DNA from: Nitrosomonas ureae
GTDB taxonomy: Bacteria; Pseudomonadota; Gammaproteobacteria; Burkholderiales; Nitrosomonadaceae
Length of the DNA: 64,000 bases
Direction: 5' to 3'
NCBI RefSeq assembly: GCF_001455205.1
Contig: NZ_CP013341.1
Coordinates: 1,488,001 to 1,552,000 of the forward strand
This document shows, piece after piece, positions 17,496-26,585 of the stretch. Position 1 is the first letter of the stretch. Every line of letters starts with the position of its first letter. The notes under the pieces were generated by a model. That model saw only the letters and a list, made by a program, of their open reading frames with translations. It did no database searches and was not told the origin of the DNA. Position numbers and translations under genes: made by a program.

Positions 17496-17865
17496 ATCTA
17501 TTTCCTTAATAATTAATAATTTATGTTGCAACCATGAGAATCCATGGTAGTCATCGAATATCAAGGAAAAAGCTCAAGCAATCGCATCACATTTCACAAC
17601 TTGAATCCAAAAGACCCGTATACGATACACGTTTACTGGCAAAGTTCAAGCCTTTATTATTTTGATTCGCATCTTGAAGATTCAATCTTCGTGACGGGAG
17701 TTCATAATGCTATGATTATAATTAGTTAAGCACGTGGCTAACTGAGTGCTTAACGATTGAATACCGGCAGAGTGAAACAATTTGGCCGAAGATATTTGCC
17801 TGAATCCGTTGTCTATTTGGTTTGAATAACTGAAAATTATTGATCCACGTAAAAAGGAGATTGTT
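17496..17865. other. Intergenic region between cspA and catalase
   Basis: Divergent control region. It holds the cspA 5' leader and, near 17717-17754, a TATAAT box and an inverted repeat ahead of the catalase gene. Short open frames here have no family-like sequence. Confidence 0.5.
17717..17754 (+). promoter_or_regulatory. -10 box and palindromic operator candidate upstream of katA
   Basis: A perfect TATAAT lies at 17717-17722 with no good -35 at normal spacing, suggesting activator dependence. Overlapping the expected transcription start is a perfect 9-base inverted repeat, GTTAAGCAC (17725-17733) and GTGCTTAAC (17746-17754), with a 12-base spacer. It could be a regulator site or an mRNA leader hairpin. 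Confidence 0.45.
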
Positions 17866-19323
17866 ATGAGTGATTCAAAAAAATTGACCACGGCCGCCGG
17901 TGTGCCTGTACCCGATAATCAGAATACCATGACGGTCGGACCCCGGGGCCCCGCTTTGCTGCAGGATATATGGCTGCTCGAGAAGCTGGCACATTTCGAT
18001 CGCGAAGTGATTCCTGAACGGCGCATGCATGCAAAAGGTTCCGGTGCTTATGGCACGTTCACGGTGACACACGATATAACCCGGTACACGCGGGCTAAAA
18101 TTTTTTCGCACATTGGCAAAAAAACGGATCTGTTCGCACGTTTCACTACAGTGGCCGGTGAGCGTGGTGCGGCAGATGCCGAGCGCGACATCCGTGGTTT
18201 CGCGGTTAAATTTTATACTGAAGAAGGCAACTGGGATATGGTTGGGAATAATACGCCGGTATTCTTTATGCGTGATCCGCTGAAGTTCCCCGACTTGAAT
18301 CATGCTGTGAAACGTGATCCGCGTACCAACATGCGCAGCGCAAAGAACAACTGGGATTTCTGGACGTTGTTACCGGAAGCGTTGCACCAGATCACCATTG
18401 TCATGTCTGACCGCGGTATTCCTGCCAGTTATCGCACCATGCATGGTTTTGGATCGCACACCTTTAGTTTTATCAACGCTGGTAACGAACGTTTTTGGGT
18501 TAAGTTCCACTTTAAGAGCCAGCAAGGCATCAAGAATCTGACCGATGCAGAAGCCGAAGCGATTATTGGCAAAGATCGCGAAAGTCATCAACGTGATCTG
18601 TATGAAGCTATCGGGCGGGGTGACTTTCCGAGGTGGGTGTTGCAAATACAGATTATGCCGGAAGCTGCTGCATCCCAATTGCCATATAATCCGTTTGACC
18701 TGACCAAGGTATGGCCGCACAAGGATTTTCCGCTGATCGAAGTGGGTGTGATGGAACTCAATCGCAATCCGGAGAATTTTTTCGCCGAAGTTGAGCAATC
18801 AGCTTTCAATCCGGCTAACGTTGCGCCAGGTATCAGCTTTTCGCCCGATAAAATGCTGCAAGCCCGTCTTTTCTCCTATGGCGATGCGCAGCGCTACCGG
18901 CTTGGTGTCAATCACCACTTGATCCCGGTGAATGCTCCGCGCTGTCCGTTTCACAGCTATCATCGTGATGGTCAGATGCGCGTCGACGATAATCATGGTG
19001 CTACGCTCGGCTATGAACCCAATAGCTATGGCGAATGGCAGGAGCAACCGGATTTTCGTGAGCCGCCCTTGTCTGTTGAAGGCGCCGCCGATCATTGGAA
19101 TCATCGTGAAGATACCGACTACTATTCACAACCCGGTGCTTTATTTCGTTTGATGACGCCGGTGCAACAACAAACTTTGTTTGCCAACACGGCTAACTCG
19201 ATCAGTGGTGTTCCACGCGAGATTCAGATTCGCCATATCCGGCATTGCCTTAAGGCTGATCCCGCTTATGGAAAAGGTATTGCTGATGCGTTGGGTATTC
19301 CGTTATTGGACGTTACCGCTTAG
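17866..19323 (+). CDS. katA: Monofunctional heme catalase (small-subunit type)
   Basis: Decomposes hydrogen peroxide to water and oxygen. It is 485 residues, typical of small-subunit clade 3 catalases. The catalytic His is H55 (RRMHAKGSGAYG), the distal Asn lies in MVGNNTPVFF, and the proximal heme ligand is Tyr338 in RLFSYGDAQRYR. There is no signal peptide, so it is cytoplasmic. The ATG follows a strong AAGGAG six bases upstream. It is a single-gene unit. A potential operator lies 110 bases upstream. Confidence 0.96.
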   Translation: MSDSKKLTTAAGVPVPDNQNTMTVGPRGPALLQDIWLLEKLAHFDREVIPERRMHAKGSGAYGTFTVTHDITRYTRAKIFSHIGKKTDLFARFTTVAGERGAADAERDIRGFAVKFYTEEGNWDMVGNNTPVFFMRDPLKFPDLNHAVKRDPRTNMRSAKNNWDFWTLLPEALHQITIVMSDRGIPASYRTMHGFGSHTFSFINAGNERFWVKFHFKSQQGIKNLTDAEAEAIIGKDRESHQRDLYEAIGRGDFPRWVLQIQIMPEAAASQLPYNPFDLTKVWPHKDFPLIEVGVMELNRNPENFFAEVEQSAFNPANVAPGISFSPDKMLQARLFSYGDAQRYRLGVNHHLIPVNAPRCPFHSYHRDGQMRVDDNHGATLGYEPNSYGEWQEQPDFREPPLSVEGAADHWNHREDTDYYSQPGALFRLMTPVQQQTLFANTANSISGVPREIQIRHIRHCLKADPAYGKGIADALGIPLLDVTA

Positions 19324-19519
19324 AGTCGGGCGGGATCAGTTCACGAGGGAAATCATCGAGGTAAGCTCCCGCACGCAGGCAGCAAATAGAACGATATACG
19401 TGTTAACGGATACCTGACGGGATTATAATTCATAAAATCGGGAAAGATTGCCTGCTGCCAGGAATTTACTTTCTGTTTAATCACAAGGGTTACACAATTG
19501 ATGACTTCTCAGCAATAAG

Positions 19520-19909
19520 TCAATTGTTACAGGCTACTTTCCATTCTGCTTCATCGACGCTATCCGGCGGGATCGGTACCCATTTTTGCGGTTGATTGTA
19601 GGAACGGATCAGATCGCCGCCTTCCATATTCCAGCTGAAAAACTTGTAAGCCAGTTTGCGCATTTGCTTTTGATTACAATCGTACTCGCGGCGGATTCTT
19701 TCTGATAAATATTCAACACCGGAGGTTTTTTGCACGGTTTGGTAATCAAACAAAGCCCACATTTTGGCGCGGTCTCCGGCCTTCTGGATCGAAGCCACGT
19801 CGGCGTAGGCGGTATAGCCGCCATTGAGACTGCTTTCACCTACTTTGGTCCATTCCGCCATCGCGCTGGTACTGATCAGAGTCATTGTCAAAGCTAATAG
19901 TTTTATCAT
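19520..19909 (-). CDS. Exported small protein, surface-adhesin E-like
   Basis: A 129-residue protein with a signal peptide ending STSAMA-EW. The mature domain starts WTKVGESS and carries a KMWALFDYQTVQ core, a REYDC Cys and a C-terminal KVAC Cys that may pair in a disulfide. The pattern matches the small periplasmic/surface family called surface-adhesin protein E. A distant relative is at 41648-42034 with the same layout (signal, EW/KW start, VWVLSSYDEKQ, EFDC, ETVC). Function is unknown; it stands alone. Confidence 0.75.
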   Translation of the reverse strand: MIKLLALTMTLISTSAMAEWTKVGESSLNGGYTAYADVASIQKAGDRAKMWALFDYQTVQKTSGVEYLSERIRREYDCNQKQMRKLAYKFFSWNMEGGDLIRSYNQPQKWVPIPPDSVDEAEWKVACNN

Positions 19910-20171
19910 GTATTTTCGATTTTGTTTGTTATCAATAGGATTGTATGAAACGTAGCAAGCTCAATAGTACCGCTAATTTAATAACAATCATAGCGCATAG
20001 CTCGGTATTATTTTTGCGCTGGTTTTCTCTTAAAACCTTTACTTTTAACACGCTGTCAAGACCTTGGCAACGGCGCACCATCTGGACCAGGAACGCGTGT
20101 CCGGAGAGAATTTATGGGTAATAGATCCGCATCTCTTCAGCCGGATCGTTTCTATGAACTTGAGTTGCCTT

Positions 20172-20552
20172 CTACTTAGTGCTTGATAAATCAAGAAGAT
20201 CCAATTTTTCGAGCTCTATTATAGTCTCTTGAAGCGTGTTGGTAACTCGATTGGCTCCCACCGCTTGTAGTTTATTAGAGTTATTTTTGACCGATTGAGG
20301 GTCGTTCATACCGAATCTGCTGGCAACAATGACTATCTCCGGAAATCGTGTACGTATGCGTTTGCAAAGATAGATTGTATGCGCTAGATCGCCTGGATAA
20401 ACTGAAGCGATAACGGCAATACTGGCTTTTAATTGTTCAATGACCGTTAGCGTTTCAGTTGCAAGCCCTAATGAATTAAGTTGATGGCATTCAAAATCTT
20501 CATGGGGTATTGATTTTATTAATATTTGTGCCGCCAGATCATCAATCGAATC
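20172..20552 (-). pseudogene. Severed C-terminal domain of the AI-2E-type permease
   Basis: Directly after the TGA stop of the permease (20553-20555) the same frame stays open for 126 codons to TAG at 20172-20174. It encodes DSIDDLAAQ, LGLATETLTVIEQ, IAVIASVYPGDL and LCKRIRTRFPEIVIV, which looks like the cytoplasmic, B12-binding-like tail of many AI-2E family permeases (PARDxxDxLAA ... KRLRxRFPDLxIVVG). The TGA stands exactly where an Arg (CGA) is expected, so a single C-to-T change probably separated this domain. No good start exists for separate translation. Confidence 0.75.
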
Positions 20553-21980
20553 TCATGCTGGAATGACTAAAATAATATTGCGCTCAGTCTGTTCTTGCTT
20601 TTCATTTTCTTTGGTTTCTTCTTCATATTCTTTAATGACTGCTGTTAAATTATCGATTAATTCATTTTGTTCATCGGTATCAATTTTACCGTGGCGTAAA
20701 TCGGTCCTGGCTTGCATTAACGCAGGAATGGCTAAACTGTCGAATGCTTGTACTAAGGTATGATCAGTATCAGAAAGCTGTTTTTCAACTATGTCAGAAG
20801 CTTCATCGATGTCATCGGCTAATAATCGTTGATAAAAGCGCTGTCCGGCTGACAGGGTGGGCCGGTCGCCGAGCAACGTATCCAGAAAGCCTAAGTAAGG
20901 AACATATCGACCCAGCACTACGATACAAACAGTCAGTGGTGAAGCTAAGATAAGGCCGATAGGTCCCCACAGCCATGTCCAAAACGCGACACAAACCAGT
21001 AAAGCTGCCTGAGATACACCGATGCCACGACCATAAAGCATAGGTTCGATGATCATATTGGTTATCAGCTCAAGTACGCAAAACATTGCGAGCACCATTA
21101 TCGCCAATGACCAGTCCGGTGAGAGCAGTAAACTCAGCGTAATGGGTAGGATTGCAGTCAGCCATGCGCCGAGATAAGGAATATAACGTAACAGCGCCCC
21201 AAAGAACCCCCATAACGCTGCGTAAGGAACGTCGAGTAACCATAAACCCAGAGCCACCGCGACACCGTATCCTAAATTTATCAGCAATTGCATCAGCAAA
21301 TACCTGCTGACGCGTTCACCCGCATCCTCGAATGCTCGGGTTGTATGGGCTAATTGTTCTACACCGATCAACGAAATGACACGATCGCGTAAATCTTCAC
21401 GATTAAGCAGCATAAAGCAAACCAGCACAATGATTAATCCCGCATTAGCCAGAGGTTCTAGCATCGGACCAAAAACAGACCATAATTGTGAAAGTTGAAA
21501 AGGGCCATCGTCTACAATACGTACGGGTTGAGCTTCTATTTTTTCTTTTTTGTCGGCAGGGATGGGTAATTTGTCTTCAATTGCCGGATTATTTGTCAAT
21601 TTCTCGGTAATGCGTTCTGTTACAACCTGTAACTTGTCTAATATCCCATCACGGTCGCGCTCGGTGATTTGATTGAGTTTGGATAAAATATTGTTTTCAT
21701 ATTGGGGATAGGTATCCAATAAGCTTCCAATTTGACTGGTTACCCCCCAAATTGCCCCTACAATGGTGCTTAATGCCAGCGAAGCTGCTAGGGCAACCGC
21801 TACGACTCTAGCGACACCATGCTGCTGTAGCCATGCTACGATTGGCGCAAGTAGAAAAGTTAAAAGAATCGATAACGCGATAGGAATAACAATTATCCTT
21901 GCCCAATAAAGGAAGCCCAGTACTAATGCCAGAGCTATTAGCATTGATACGTTATTGGTAACCAAAAGATTTTTTTTCAT
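20553..21980 (-). CDS. AI-2E family (PerM/TqsA-type) permease, truncated by in-frame TGA
   Basis: A 475-residue multi-pass membrane protein. The N-terminus has two to three helices (ALALVLGFLYWARIIVIPIALS, TFLLAPIVAW), then an extracytoplasmic region (about 85-165), then five more helices including the family signature around YAALWGFFGALLRYIPYLGAWL and MLYGRGIGVSQ. Family members export small molecules or act as ion antiporters; the substrate is unknown here. After residue 475 the reading frame continues past a TGA into a conserved cytoplasmic tail (see 20172-20552), so this copy lacks a domain found in relatives. The membrane core seems complete and may still function. Confidence 0.88.
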   Translation of the reverse strand: MKKNLLVTNNVSMLIALALVLGFLYWARIIVIPIALSILLTFLLAPIVAWLQQHGVARVVAVALAASLALSTIVGAIWGVTSQIGSLLDTYPQYENNILSKLNQITERDRDGILDKLQVVTERITEKLTNNPAIEDKLPIPADKKEKIEAQPVRIVDDGPFQLSQLWSVFGPMLEPLANAGLIIVLVCFMLLNREDLRDRVISLIGVEQLAHTTRAFEDAGERVSRYLLMQLLINLGYGVAVALGLWLLDVPYAALWGFFGALLRYIPYLGAWLTAILPITLSLLLSPDWSLAIMVLAMFCVLELITNMIIEPMLYGRGIGVSQAALLVCVAFWTWLWGPIGLILASPLTVCIVVLGRYVPYLGFLDTLLGDRPTLSAGQRFYQRLLADDIDEASDIVEKQLSDTDHTLVQAFDSLAIPALMQARTDLRHGKIDTDEQNELIDNLTAVIKEYEEETKENEKQEQTERNIILVIPA

Positions 21981-22303
21981 ATTACTTCTTCTTCGTGTAC
22001 TGTGATGCTGGGGGGTTGAATCTATGCGGATAAAGCGTTACATGCATAATAATACATCATGTTTGATTGATTAATGATATGACATGGCCCAATAGAACGA
22101 CTCGGGCAATTCATGCAATATCCCTGCCTTGGTAAAATAACCGGATATGCCACTTGTTAAAGCGGCTGAAAATACACGGGTCTTATTTGCTTCCGATACT
22201 TCTAGTTATCGTTGATTTTTCGATTAAAAAATCATGTAACTTGTTCTGCGTTTCCTTGGTAAGGACTTTTAAAATGAGTAAATCTTTTTGCCGCACCTTT
22301 AAA
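21981..22303. other. Gap, no gene seen
   Basis: AT-rich sequence between the permease start and the aldehyde dehydrogenase stop. A weak A/T hairpin (GATTTTT-CGATT-AAAAAATC, about 22216-22236) might end the aldehyde dehydrogenase transcript. An open frame starting near 22154 runs antisense into the dehydrogenase and is not gene-like. Confidence 0.35.
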
Positions 22304-23806
22304 TCAGGCAATGGTCTGTGCGTTGAATGGGTAGTGGCGCGGCGTATGCTGAATGCTTATCCATTGATCGGTCGTGAATGCTGCGACGGCCCAGACGCCA
22401 TTGAAGCGGCCGACTCCTGAGTTCTTTTCACCGCCGAAGGGGTTATAAGGTAAATCATTGACCGGTTGGTCATTGATATGCGCCATGCCCGATTCGAGTT
22501 GTTGCGCGAACCGTAGGCCGCGTTCAACATCCTGCGTAAACACCGCGGCAGCCAATCCAAGGTCGGTGTCGTTGGCGATATTCAACGCATCCGTTTCATT
22601 GCGCGCGCGTATGATCGGTGCTATGGGGCCGAATGATTCCGTTTGCGCCAATGGCATCTGATTGGTGACTTGAGAGAATACATGCGGTGGAAGCACCAGG
22701 CCTTGTGCTTCACCCCCCGCCATTTGGCGGGCTCCAGATGAAATGGCATCGTGGATCCGTTGCTGCAAACTATTTAACTGGGATTCATTGATAATCGGAC
22801 CGATCATGGTATCTGCTGCATTCGGATCGCCTACTTTCAGTTGCCGTACCCGATCAGCAAAGTGCTCGACAAACTCATCGTGAATCCGATCTTCAATAAT
22901 GAAGCGGTTAACGCTCATGCAGGTCTGGCCCTGGTGTAAAAATTTACCGAACACGGCGGCTTCCACGGCCTGTCCCAGATCGGCGTCATTCAATACCACA
23001 AATGGGCCATTACCACCCAATTCCAATTCAAGCCGCTTTAGCATGGGTCCTTCGGCTGCCAATCTTGCGATATTGCGACCAACCGGCGTCGAACCGGTAA
23101 ACGATATGACACGAGGAATAGGATGGGTGACAAACGCATCGCCAATCTCGCTGCCTGCACCCACGATAATGCTGAGTACACCCGCAGGCAATCCCGCTTC
23201 TTCAAGGATTTTTGCAAACAGCAGCCCGCCCGTTATTGGAGTATCACTGGCTGGCTTGACCACGACCGCGTTACCAACCGCGAGCGCGGGCGCTGCAGAG
23301 CGGGCGGTAAGTTGAAATGGCCAATTCCAGGGGCTGATCACACCGACAACTCCCACGGGTTTACGATACATGCGGCTTTCCTTGCCGGGAATGTCCGCCG
23401 GAAGAATCCGGCCTTCTACCAAATAAGGCAGGGTAGTTGCCTCCAGAAGTACACCATGTACTGCGTTCCATTCCAGATTGGCTTTGATGCGCGTGCCGCC
23501 GGATTCATGAATGATCCACGACACAATTTCTTCACGGCGCGCTTCCATAATCTGCGCCGCACGGCGCATGATGGTTGCGCGCTGGCCCGGTATTAATGCC
23601 GCCCATGCGTGCTGTGCTTTGGCGGCACCGCGATAGGCTTCGTCCATGTCATCGCGATTGGCATGAGGTATTTCGACCAGCGTACTACCATCATAAGGAT
23701 TGAGATCGTGTAAAATCTTAGAGCCTTTGCCGTGGCGCCATTGGCCATTGATGAGTAGTCGGTCGAAATTCGAATAAGATGATCGGGATTCTAATTTCTT
23801 TTCCAT
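22304..23806 (-). CDS. NAD(P)-dependent aromatic aldehyde dehydrogenase (PchA-like)
   Basis: Oxidises an aldehyde to the acid; by context, probably 4-hydroxybenzaldehyde to 4-hydroxybenzoate. It is 500 residues, a complete ALDH fold: NAD-binding region with VISPWNWPFQL and FTGSTPVG, catalytic Glu in LELGGNGPF and catalytic Cys in GQTCMSVNR. The N-terminal NGQWRHGKG and the sequence around NDQPVNDLPYNPFGG resemble the benzaldehyde/vanillin dehydrogenase group. It is last in a minus-strand series with the alcohol dehydrogenase (62 bases upstream) and the cresol methylhydroxylase genes. Specificity is inferred from neighbours. Confidence 0.9.
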   Translation of the reverse strand: MEKKLESRSSYSNFDRLLINGQWRHGKGSKILHDLNPYDGSTLVEIPHANRDDMDEAYRGAAKAQHAWAALIPGQRATIMRRAAQIMEARREEIVSWIIHESGGTRIKANLEWNAVHGVLLEATTLPYLVEGRILPADIPGKESRMYRKPVGVVGVISPWNWPFQLTARSAAPALAVGNAVVVKPASDTPITGGLLFAKILEEAGLPAGVLSIIVGAGSEIGDAFVTHPIPRVISFTGSTPVGRNIARLAAEGPMLKRLELELGGNGPFVVLNDADLGQAVEAAVFGKFLHQGQTCMSVNRFIIEDRIHDEFVEHFADRVRQLKVGDPNAADTMIGPIINESQLNSLQQRIHDAISSGARQMAGGEAQGLVLPPHVFSQVTNQMPLAQTESFGPIAPIIRARNETDALNIANDTDLGLAAAVFTQDVERGLRFAQQLESGMAHINDQPVNDLPYNPFGGEKNSGVGRFNGVWAVAAFTTDQWISIQHTPRHYPFNAQTIA

Positions 23807-23868
23807 AAAGCATTCCTCGTGCGTGTTTTCGTGGAAAACTCACTCGAAGTGAAATACACAAATGTGTA

Positions 23869-24978
23869 CTACAGTCGAATGATCGGTTTAATCGTGATGC
23901 CCTTCTCACTATCTTCAGCGGCCTGATTGATTTGGTCGAGGGAATAAAACTTCACCAGTTTGTCAAAAGGAAATCTCCCCTGCTGATAAAGCTCGACCAG
24001 TGCCGGGATAAAGAGATCGGGGTTACTATCGCCTTCGACGATTCCGATAATACGTTTTCCTGTGGTCATCACGCCGTTCACATCGAAGCTCGCTTCCGTT
24101 CCTAAGGCCGGTGCGCCGACAATGCCGCATGTTCCGCGAATAGCCAGCGCATCAATGGCTTGACGCAGTACGGCTGGGCGCCCGCTCGATTCCAGCGCGA
24201 AATCAGCGCCGCCACCGGTAATTTTACGAACCGCCTCGACCGGATCGGTTTCCCGGCTATTAATGGTATGGGTTGCGCCGAGTTCCATCGCCAAGGCCAG
24301 ACGCGAAGGAACCACATCGGCCGAGATGATGGTCGTAGCACCGGCAACACGTGCCGCCATCACGGCACTGAGTCCCACTGCACCGCCGCCAAAAGCTGCA
24401 AAACTGCTGCCCGGATTGACTTTGAGTGCGTTGATGACGGCGCCGGCACCGGTCTGAATGCCGCAACCCAGTGGGCCAAGAAGCTCCAGGGGCGCATCTT
24501 TCGGAACTTTGATGACGTTGCGTTCGTGCACCAGCGCAAATGTGCCAAACGACGATTGCCCGAAGAAATGGTCGTGAATTGGCTCTGATGTATTGTTTGC
24601 ACCAAAAGTGGACGTGCTGCCGTCTTCGCGCGTACCGCCAAAATTCAACGCATAAAAATGCTCGCAGTAAGTCAAATCGCCACGTAAACAGGGTTTGCAG
24701 TTGCCGCACCACATATAGGTCAGCACCACATGGTCGCCAACCGCGACTTTCTTCACATGACTGCCAATCTGTTCGACCACACCGGAGCCTTCATGCCCCA
24801 ACACTACCGGCAGGGGCACCTCATAGAGTTGATCGCGCGCAACCATATCGGTATGGCACATTCCCGCCGCTACGATGCGAACTCGCACTTCATCCGCTTG
24901 CGGATCATCCTGCATCAGATTTTCAATCTGAAAAGGGCCGCCTTTCTTGCGGATAACAGCTGCCTTGATTTTTTTCAC
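23869..24978 (-). CDS. Zinc-dependent aryl-alcohol dehydrogenase
   Basis: A 369-residue medium-chain dehydrogenase of the class III / benzyl-alcohol dehydrogenase group. The catalytic zinc site is CHTDMVARD ... GHEGSGVVE, and the structural zinc site has four Cys in CGNCKPCLRGDLTYC. The Rossmann motif is FGGGAVGLSAV. Between the flavoprotein and aldehyde dehydrogenase genes, its likely job is oxidising 4-hydroxybenzyl alcohol to 4-hydroxybenzaldehyde. Start is GTG 24978, directly before the family N-terminus KAAVIR. About 50 bases separate it from the flavoprotein gene. Confidence 0.9.
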   Translation of the reverse strand: MKKIKAAVIRKKGGPFQIENLMQDDPQADEVRVRIVAAGMCHTDMVARDQLYEVPLPVVLGHEGSGVVEQIGSHVKKVAVGDHVVLTYMWCGNCKPCLRGDLTYCEHFYALNFGGTREDGSTSTFGANNTSEPIHDHFFGQSSFGTFALVHERNVIKVPKDAPLELLGPLGCGIQTGAGAVINALKVNPGSSFAAFGGGAVGLSAVMAARVAGATTIISADVVPSRLALAMELGATHTINSRETDPVEAVRKITGGGADFALESSGRPAVLRQAIDALAIRGTCGIVGAPALGTEASFDVNGVMTTGKRIIGIVEGDSNPDLFIPALVELYQQGRFPFDKLVKFYSLDQINQAAEDSEKGITIKPIIRL

Positions 24979-25028
24979 GGGTAACTTCGCTTTGAAATCG
25001 TTAGGTCTTACTCAAGGTAAAAATGAAA

Positions 25029-26573
25029 CTAGCGAATGCCTGATTTTCCCGGCGCAAGAATGCCATTGGGATCCAACGCTTTTTTAAGTGTTCTGTGAAC
25101 ATTTCTCTGCACCGGGCCATAGGTTTCGGCGACTTTATCCATAAATGCCGTATTGACGCGATAAGTTCCATACCCGCGCGCGGAGAATTCGGTCAGCAAT
25201 TCATCGAAACATTGATAGGCCGCTTTCGTCTGCTCGGGATCGGTCTTATCATACAGGACGTCGACAATGTGATGCATATCGCGCATTCCGACGATGAACT
25301 CACCGGAATAATCCAGTCCGTATTTGGCCAGTATCTGCTTGGTCAGTGCCATTTGTTTCAGGGTCTCACTGCCACGCGCCTGAGAGACGGGCGCAAACCA
25401 CATCGAACCGCCACCTCCGCGCCAGTTATACAACGAAAATTCCGTGAGCGTCATGTCTCCACGCATGAGCTTGGCGCGGTAAGCAAATGCCGGATCATCA
25501 CTTGCTTCCTGTTCCGTCAGTATCTTGGCCTTGTTCGATTGACTGAATGCTTGTGTCACAATCTTCCAATTCACATCAATCTGCTCTTGCGTGCCATAAA
25601 GCGCGGCATAAACGTTCCAGATTCCTAATTTGTGATCTTTCATAATTCGATACACCGCTTCATCCGGAATTGAACCCGGCCCGGACACATAATCACTGCG
25701 CTTGGCTTTTACCGGTGCTTCATAGAGCGCATGGGCAATGACCACAGCGTTCGGAATGACACCGCTGATACGCAACGGGCGAATTGTTTCGACGATTTCC
25801 ACGATATCTTCTTCATTCTGGTATTGAATCACAAACGGCTTGAATGCCGGTGGTTCAGGCATCAACCAGAAACCGAATTTGGTGACGATGCCATAGTTGG
25901 ATTGCGTAAAAATGCCATCCAGATAGGGGCCATAGCCCCATTTGAATACCTGCCAGGTGTTGGAATTGGGCATCGAGCCCATGCCGGTACGCAGTACTTC
26001 TCCATTCGCCAGCACGACCTCCATGCCGCAAGCGAACAAAAAGTGCTCGCCATAGGGCGTATAACCCACACCACGATCCAGCGTGTTACCAACCGGTCCC
26101 GCGATGGCGGAGGGTGCGGGCATCGATAGCCATAAGCCCAGCTTGTGTTCTTTGATGTGATCGTAGAGTTGTTGATACGTTACACCCGGTTCAACCAATG
26201 CAAAGGCTAAATCCTTATCCACTTCGAGAATGCGATTCATGCGTTTGAGATCGAGCACCACTTGACCACGTTCTGCCGGGGCTGCCGAGCCGTAGCCCAG
26301 GTTTTTCCCGGTGGAAATCATCCAGATCGGTACTTTGTATTGATTGCAAATCGCAACGATTTTCTGGATTTGCTCGACGGTTGTGGCCAATAGTGCCGCA
26401 GACGGCGTATGTTCGGCATCGGAAACCGGCATCATCGTCTTGATATAAGGTGCAAGCTGTTCCGCGCTGGTGAGTACGGAAGCGTCGCCGAGTATCTTGC
26501 GAAAATCACGGATGGCCGCATCGAAGGTTTTTTCCGATACGCCTTTAGGCAATGAGATATATTGACTGGTCAT
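25029..26573 (-). CDS. pchF: p-Cresol methylhydroxylase flavoprotein-like (VAO family)
   Basis: A 514-residue FAD enzyme of the vanillyl-alcohol oxidase / p-cresol methylhydroxylase family, close to the 521 residues of Pseudomonas PchF. FAD-binding N-terminal domain: STGKNLGYGSAAP and GVGYTPYGEH. C-terminal landmarks: GGGGSMWFAPVSQARGSE, MRDMHHIVDVLYD and LDPNGILAPGKSGI. Tyr382 in FSLYNWRGGGG is within two residues of the Tyr384 that binds FAD covalently in PchF, which favours a cytochrome-coupled cresol enzyme over a His-linked oxidase. It would oxidise the methyl group of p-cresol or a related 4-alkylphenol, passing electrons to the c-type cytochrome at 27551. A GGGAG ribosome site lies eight bases before ATG. 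Substrate is inferred. Confidence 0.88.
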   Translation of the reverse strand: MTSQYISLPKGVSEKTFDAAIRDFRKILGDASVLTSAEQLAPYIKTMMPVSDAEHTPSAALLATTVEQIQKIVAICNQYKVPIWMISTGKNLGYGSAAPAERGQVVLDLKRMNRILEVDKDLAFALVEPGVTYQQLYDHIKEHKLGLWLSMPAPSAIAGPVGNTLDRGVGYTPYGEHFLFACGMEVVLANGEVLRTGMGSMPNSNTWQVFKWGYGPYLDGIFTQSNYGIVTKFGFWLMPEPPAFKPFVIQYQNEEDIVEIVETIRPLRISGVIPNAVVIAHALYEAPVKAKRSDYVSGPGSIPDEAVYRIMKDHKLGIWNVYAALYGTQEQIDVNWKIVTQAFSQSNKAKILTEQEASDDPAFAYRAKLMRGDMTLTEFSLYNWRGGGGSMWFAPVSQARGSETLKQMALTKQILAKYGLDYSGEFIVGMRDMHHIVDVLYDKTDPEQTKAAYQCFDELLTEFSARGYGTYRVNTAFMDKVAETYGPVQRNVHRTLKKALDPNGILAPGKSGIR

Positions 26574-26585
26574 GCTGTGTTCTCC

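Noticed and set aside
17544..17729. A 61-codon plus-strand frame between cspA and katA
   Set aside because: No ribosome site, no family similarity, and it covers the catalase promoter region.
22154..22420. Plus-strand frame starting upstream and running into the aldehyde dehydrogenase
   Set aside because: The second half is antisense to the conserved end of the dehydrogenase and the first half has no features beyond a short hydrophobic run.
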